Shown in pieces: positions 60,987 through 64,000 of a stretch of DNA of 64,000 bases; positions within the stretch are counted from its first letter, which is position 1; the number at the start of each line of letters is the position of its first letter. A program made the translations under genes and the position numbers. The notes below the pieces were generated by a model. It was not told where the DNA came from, searched no databases, and saw only the letters and a list, made by a program, of their open reading frames with translations. Origin of the DNA: Dickeya aquatica (GTDB lineage Bacteria; Pseudomonadota; Gammaproteobacteria; Enterobacterales; Enterobacteriaceae); the NCBI RefSeq assembly GCF_900095885.1, contig NZ_LT615367.1, positions 930,001 to 994,000 on the forward strand, read 5' to 3'.

Positions 60987-61721
60987 ATGAGCACTGGAAT
61001 TACACGTCAAATCGTTCTTGATACAGAAACCACCGGTATGAACAAACTGGGGGTGCACTATGAAGGACATAAGATCATTGAAATTGGTGCAGTTGAGGTG
61101 GTCAATCGCCGCCTGACTGGTCGTCACTTCCATGTTTACCTTAAGCCAGACCGGTTGGTTGATCCTGAAGCGTATAATGTTCATGGTATCAGCGATGAGT
61201 TTCTGGTTGACAAACCGACCTATGCCGAGGTTGCGGATGATTTTCTCGCCTTCATTCGCGGCGCTGAGTTAGTCATTCATAACGCGACCTTTGATATCGG
61301 TTTCATGGATTACGAGTTCCGGTTGCTGGGACGCGATATTCCGAAAACAGAAACTTTCTGCACTATCACTGATAGCCTGTTGATGGCGCGCCGCCTGTTT
61401 CCCGGCAAGCGTAACAACCTTGATGCGTTGTGTGACCGTTACCTGATAGATAACAGCAAGCGTACGCTGCACGGCGCATTGCTTGATGCCGAAATACTGG
61501 CTGAAGTCTATCTGGCGATGACCGGTGGGCAAACATCTCTTGCCTTCTCCAGCGAAGGGGAAAACCAGCAACAGGTGGCGCAAAGTGAAAGTATTCAGCG
61601 AATTACTCGCCCAGCCTCATCACTGACGGTTGTGTATGCCGGTGATGAGGAACTGATAGCCCATGAGCAGCGGCTGGATTTGATCATGAAAAAAAGTGGA
61701 AGCTGCCTGTGGCGTAGTTAA
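60987..61721 (+). CDS. dnaQ: DNA polymerase III proofreading subunit epsilon
   Basis: 244 residues (E. coli 243). DEDDh exonuclease: [21 protein letters not shown] and [14 protein letters not shown] with the histidine; C-terminal tail [13 protein letters not shown] binds the alpha subunit. Divergent from rnhA; tRNA-Asp follows. Confidence 0.97.
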   Translation: MSTGITRQIVLDTETTGMNKLGVHYEGHKIIEIGAVEVVNRRLTGRHFHVYLKPDRLVDPEAYNVHGISDEFLVDKPTYAEVADDFLAFIRGAELVIHNATFDIGFMDYEFRLLGRDIPKTETFCTITDSLLMARRLFPGKRNNLDALCDRYLIDNSKRTLHGALLDAEILAEVYLAMTGGQTSLAFSSEGENQQQVAQSESIQRITRPASSLTVVYAGDEELIAHEQRLDLIMKKSGSCLWRS

Positions 61722-61854
61722 TCGGTATGGCATCACGCCAATGGGATAATGCCATGCTGAAAATGTAAGCAAACAGAAGCAGTTAGTGATAAAAAACGTT
61801 GACGCAAACGATAGCCACCCGTAATATCCATCTCGCTCTCACAGAGCACAGCGC

Positions 61855-61931
61855 GGTGCGGTAGTTCAGTCGGTTAGAATACCGGCCTGTCACGCCGGGG
61901 GTCGCGGGTTCGAGTCCCGTCCGCACCGCCA
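61855..61931 (+). tRNA. aspV: tRNA-Asp (GTC), after dnaQ
   Basis: 77 nt, identical to 56156-56232, in direct orientation. Position after dnaQ equals E. coli aspV. Confidence 0.97.
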
Positions 61932-61939
61932 ACTATTCA

Positions 61940-61974
61940 GAAGCCCTGAATCGAAAGATTCGGGGCTTCGTCTT
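61940..61974 (+). terminator. tRNA-Asp terminator
   Basis: AAGCCCTGAATC-GAAA-GATTCGGGGCTT stem with a GAAA loop, then CGTCTTTTT. Confidence 0.8.
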
Positions 61975-62067
61975 TTTGGCGTTCATCGTTAATCCCTGCC
62001 TGACAGTCGCTCTGCGGTGCAGTGCTGGGATGTGAGATGCCTGGGTGGGCCCCAGGCGATAACGATG

Positions 62068-62862
62068 TCAAACCGTAGCGATATTTCTGCCGTAGTAGAT
62101 TTCCTGCATTTCGCGATAGAGCAAATCGGTAATGCGCTTACGCTCTTGCGGGCTCAGTTCTTCTGGATTGACGTTAAACAGGTAGTGCCTGAGATCAAAA
62201 TCTTTCAGCAACATTTTGGTGTGGAACATGTTTTCCTGGTAAACATTGACGTCCATTAAGTGATAGAGCGATTTCATATCATCCGACATAAAGTTTTGAA
62301 TAGAGTTGATTTTATGGTCGATGAAATGTTTGATGCCATTGATATCACGGGTAAAGCCGCGTACCCGGTAGTCTATGGTGACAATATCTGACTCTAACTG
62401 ATGAATCAGATAGTTAAGCGCTTTAAGCGGGGAGATGACACCACAGGTAGACACTTCAATGTCCGCACGGAATGTACACAGTCCACCGCCGGGGTGGCTT
62501 TCTGGATAGGTGTGTACACAGATGTGGCTTTTGTCGAGATGGGCCACCACAGCACTGGGTAATGGGCCGGGATGCTCGGATGTATCCACATCACGCGGGT
62601 CCATCGGTTCTTCGCTGACCAGTATGGTGACGCTGGCTCCCTGCGGTTCATAGTCTTGACGGGCAATATTTAAAATATTGGCACCGATAATCGAGCAGGT
62701 TTCACTGAGAATTTCGGTCAGACGGTTGGCGTTGTACTGCTCATCAATGTACGCAATATAGCCATCGCGGTCAGCAGGCGTTTTTGCGTAGCAGATATCG
62801 TAGATACAAAAACTCAGGCTTTTGGTCAGGTTGTTAAAGCCGTGTAGCTTCAGCTTTTGCAA
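62068..62862 (-). CDS. speD: S-adenosylmethionine decarboxylase proenzyme SpeD
   Basis: 264 residues, E. coli length. Self-cleavage at Ser112 in [18 protein letters not shown] creates the pyruvoyl group. It supplies decarboxylated SAM to SpeE. It starts 29 bases after speE in one operon, the E. coli order. Confidence 0.97.
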   Translation of the reverse strand: MQKLKLHGFNNLTKSLSFCIYDICYAKTPADRDGYIAYIDEQYNANRLTEILSETCSIIGANILNIARQDYEPQGASVTILVSEEPMDPRDVDTSEHPGPLPSAVVAHLDKSHICVHTYPESHPGGGLCTFRADIEVSTCGVISPLKALNYLIHQLESDIVTIDYRVRGFTRDINGIKHFIDHKINSIQNFMSDDMKSLYHLMDVNVYQENMFHTKMLLKDFDLRHYLFNVNPEELSPQERKRITDLLYREMQEIYYGRNIATV

Positions 62863-62891
62863 TTTAACTCACCCCCTTATGATGCCAGTCA

Positions 62892-63755
62892 TCAGCACTC
62901 GGCTGACAGGGCATTCAGTAGATATTGTGGCAGAGCAAAGCTGCCGATATGAATGGCCGGATTATAATAACGGCATGTGATGCCTGCGGCGTTAAAACGC
63001 TGTTGCAGCGTATGTGGCTCAATGGCGCGAAGCGCTGGGTGATGACTGGCCCAGGCAAAGGTCATTATACCGCCATAGTAGGTTGGAATAGCCGTTTGGT
63101 AGAAGCTTACGTCGCTGAAATATGACGTCAGTTTCTGGTGACTGTTGACGGCCTCATCTTGTTGCAGAAAGCAAACGCCGTTTTGAGCGACGAAAATGCC
63201 ATCTTCATTCAGGCAACGCGCGCAGCCTTGATAGAAATCTGACGTAAACAGGCTTTCACCGGGGCCAATCGGATCGGTGCAATCAGAAATAATAACGTCA
63301 AATTTTTCCTGACAGGCATTAACAAAATTGACACCATCATCAATGACGAGCTGCAAACGTGGGTCGTCGTAAGCGCCAGCACTATGATTGGGCAGATATT
63401 GGCGGCAGAATCCAACTACGCTGGCATCAATTTCAACCATTGTTATCTGTTCAATGCTCTGGTGGCGGCAGACTTCACGCAACATGCCGCCATCTCCGCC
63501 ACCGATAATCAGCACGCGTTTGGCATTGCCGTGCGCCAGTATTGGCACATGGGTCATCATCTCGTGATAGATAAATTCGTCACGTTCCGTGGTCTGCACC
63601 ACGCCGTCTAACGCCATCACCCGGCCAAGCGCTGCATTGTCGAAAATGATCAGATCCTGATGGTCGGTCTTTTCGTGATAGAGCACCTGGTCTATTGAGA
63701 AATACTGACCAAAGTTGGCATGCAGGGTTTCATACCAAATTTCTTTTCGGGCCAT
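62892..63755 (-). CDS. speE: Spermidine synthase SpeE
   Basis: 287 residues (E. coli 288). [40 protein letters not shown] (decarboxylated-SAM binding), [16 protein letters not shown] (catalytic Asp). It transfers aminopropyl to putrescine. First gene of speE-speD. Confidence 0.97.
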   Translation of the reverse strand: MARKEIWYETLHANFGQYFSIDQVLYHEKTDHQDLIIFDNAALGRVMALDGVVQTTERDEFIYHEMMTHVPILAHGNAKRVLIIGGGDGGMLREVCRHQSIEQITMVEIDASVVGFCRQYLPNHSAGAYDDPRLQLVIDDGVNFVNACQEKFDVIISDCTDPIGPGESLFTSDFYQGCARCLNEDGIFVAQNGVCFLQQDEAVNSHQKLTSYFSDVSFYQTAIPTYYGGIMTFAWASHHPALRAIEPHTLQQRFNAAGITCRYYNPAIHIGSFALPQYLLNALSAEC

Positions 63756-63866
63756 GTTAGGGCTTCCTCCGCGATAACAGCCATGAAAATTGGCGCGCTA
63801 TGATAGCTAACTCTCAGGGGGCTTGCACGGTCAAATTTCAGGCAGCACGGAGGATTTTTCGCTTTA

Positions 63867-64000
63867 TTACGGGGTTGCGAGCAGACTCAGTGAGTTGCGC
63901 GCCAGTGACTGACATTTTTTCGGCGTGGCAATCGCGATACCGCTTAAGTCCCGGTAGCTGGCTTCGCCCAGCGCTATCATGTCAAATTGGCTATAGTTAC
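63867..64000 (-). CDS. yacC: YacC C-terminal part (cut by window edge)
   Basis: Reading leftward from the window edge, the frame gives FDMIALGEASYRDLSGIAIA, then TPKKCQSLARNSLSLLA and a stop, matching the C-terminus of E. coli YacC (ALGEDSYRDLSGI, KKCKALARDSLSLLA). YacC is a small periplasmic protein upstream of speE in E. coli, with no firm role. Only about 44 residues are inside the window; the start lies beyond base 64000. Confidence 0.88.
   Translation of the reverse strand, partial: NYSQFDMIALGEASYRDLSGIAIATPKKCQSLARNSLSLLATP

Overview
The window reads as chromosomal DNA of a gamma-proteobacterium of the order Enterobacterales, most likely the soft-rot family Pectobacteriaceae (Dickeya-like). 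Housekeeping proteins are close to their E. coli counterparts in length and motifs. The gene order pncC-recA-recX-alaS-csrA-tRNA(Ser)-tRNA(Arg), then yqaB-yqaA-gshA-micA-luxS, ypjD/ffh-rpsP-rimM-trmD-rplS, aroF-tyrA/pheA-raiA-bamD/rluD-pgeF-clpB-rrn is the conserved enterobacterial one. Naming the genus is inference from memory and was not tested by a search.

Bases 1-23,700 are an accessory, mosaic stretch: a LuxR-HTH/degenerate EAL regulator, an orphan FimB-type recombinase, the pyruvate-sensing pair BtsS/BtsR with its target transporter BtsT and yjiX-yjiA, a small secreted protein, the ethanolamine regulator EutR beside a EutE-type aldehyde dehydrogenase (no lyase or microcompartment genes), a decayed yjiA paralogue, a PEBP-type periplasmic protein with a divergent AraC regulator, a 31-residue membrane protein, a periplasmic catalase with its ankyrin partner (katB-ankB), 2,3-butanediol dehydrogenase, an RhtB-type exporter, a cytochrome b561, an SRPBCC protein and a GNAT acetyltransferase. 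Between 20.7 and 23.8 kb are several strong intrinsic terminators with no gene in front of them, which suggests a cluster of small RNAs.

Bases 23,700-50,300 are core genome: SOS and recombination (recA with LexA box, recX), translation (alaS, four tRNAs, rpsP-rimM-trmD-rplS, raiA), post-transcriptional control (csrA, the sigma-E sRNA micA), glutathione and AI-2 synthesis (gshA, luxS), protein targeting and envelope assembly (ffh, bamD), aromatic amino acid synthesis (aroF-tyrA, and pheA with a pheL attenuator) and heat shock (clpB with a sigma-32 promoter). A 608-bp deletion derivative of an IS4-family element sits in the loop of what was the shared luxS/ypjD terminator.

Bases 50,400-56,270 are a complete rRNA operon: P1/P2, 16S, tRNA-Glu, 23S, 5S, tRNA-Thr, a second 5S and tRNA-Asp. 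Its left neighbour is clpB (as at E. coli rrnG) and its right neighbours are yafD-mltD-gloB-yafS-rnhA-dnaQ-tRNA-Asp (as at E. coli rrnH), so the locus joins two E. coli contexts, as expected from recombination between rrn operons. The window ends with speD and speE (spermidine synthesis) and the C-terminal part of yacC.
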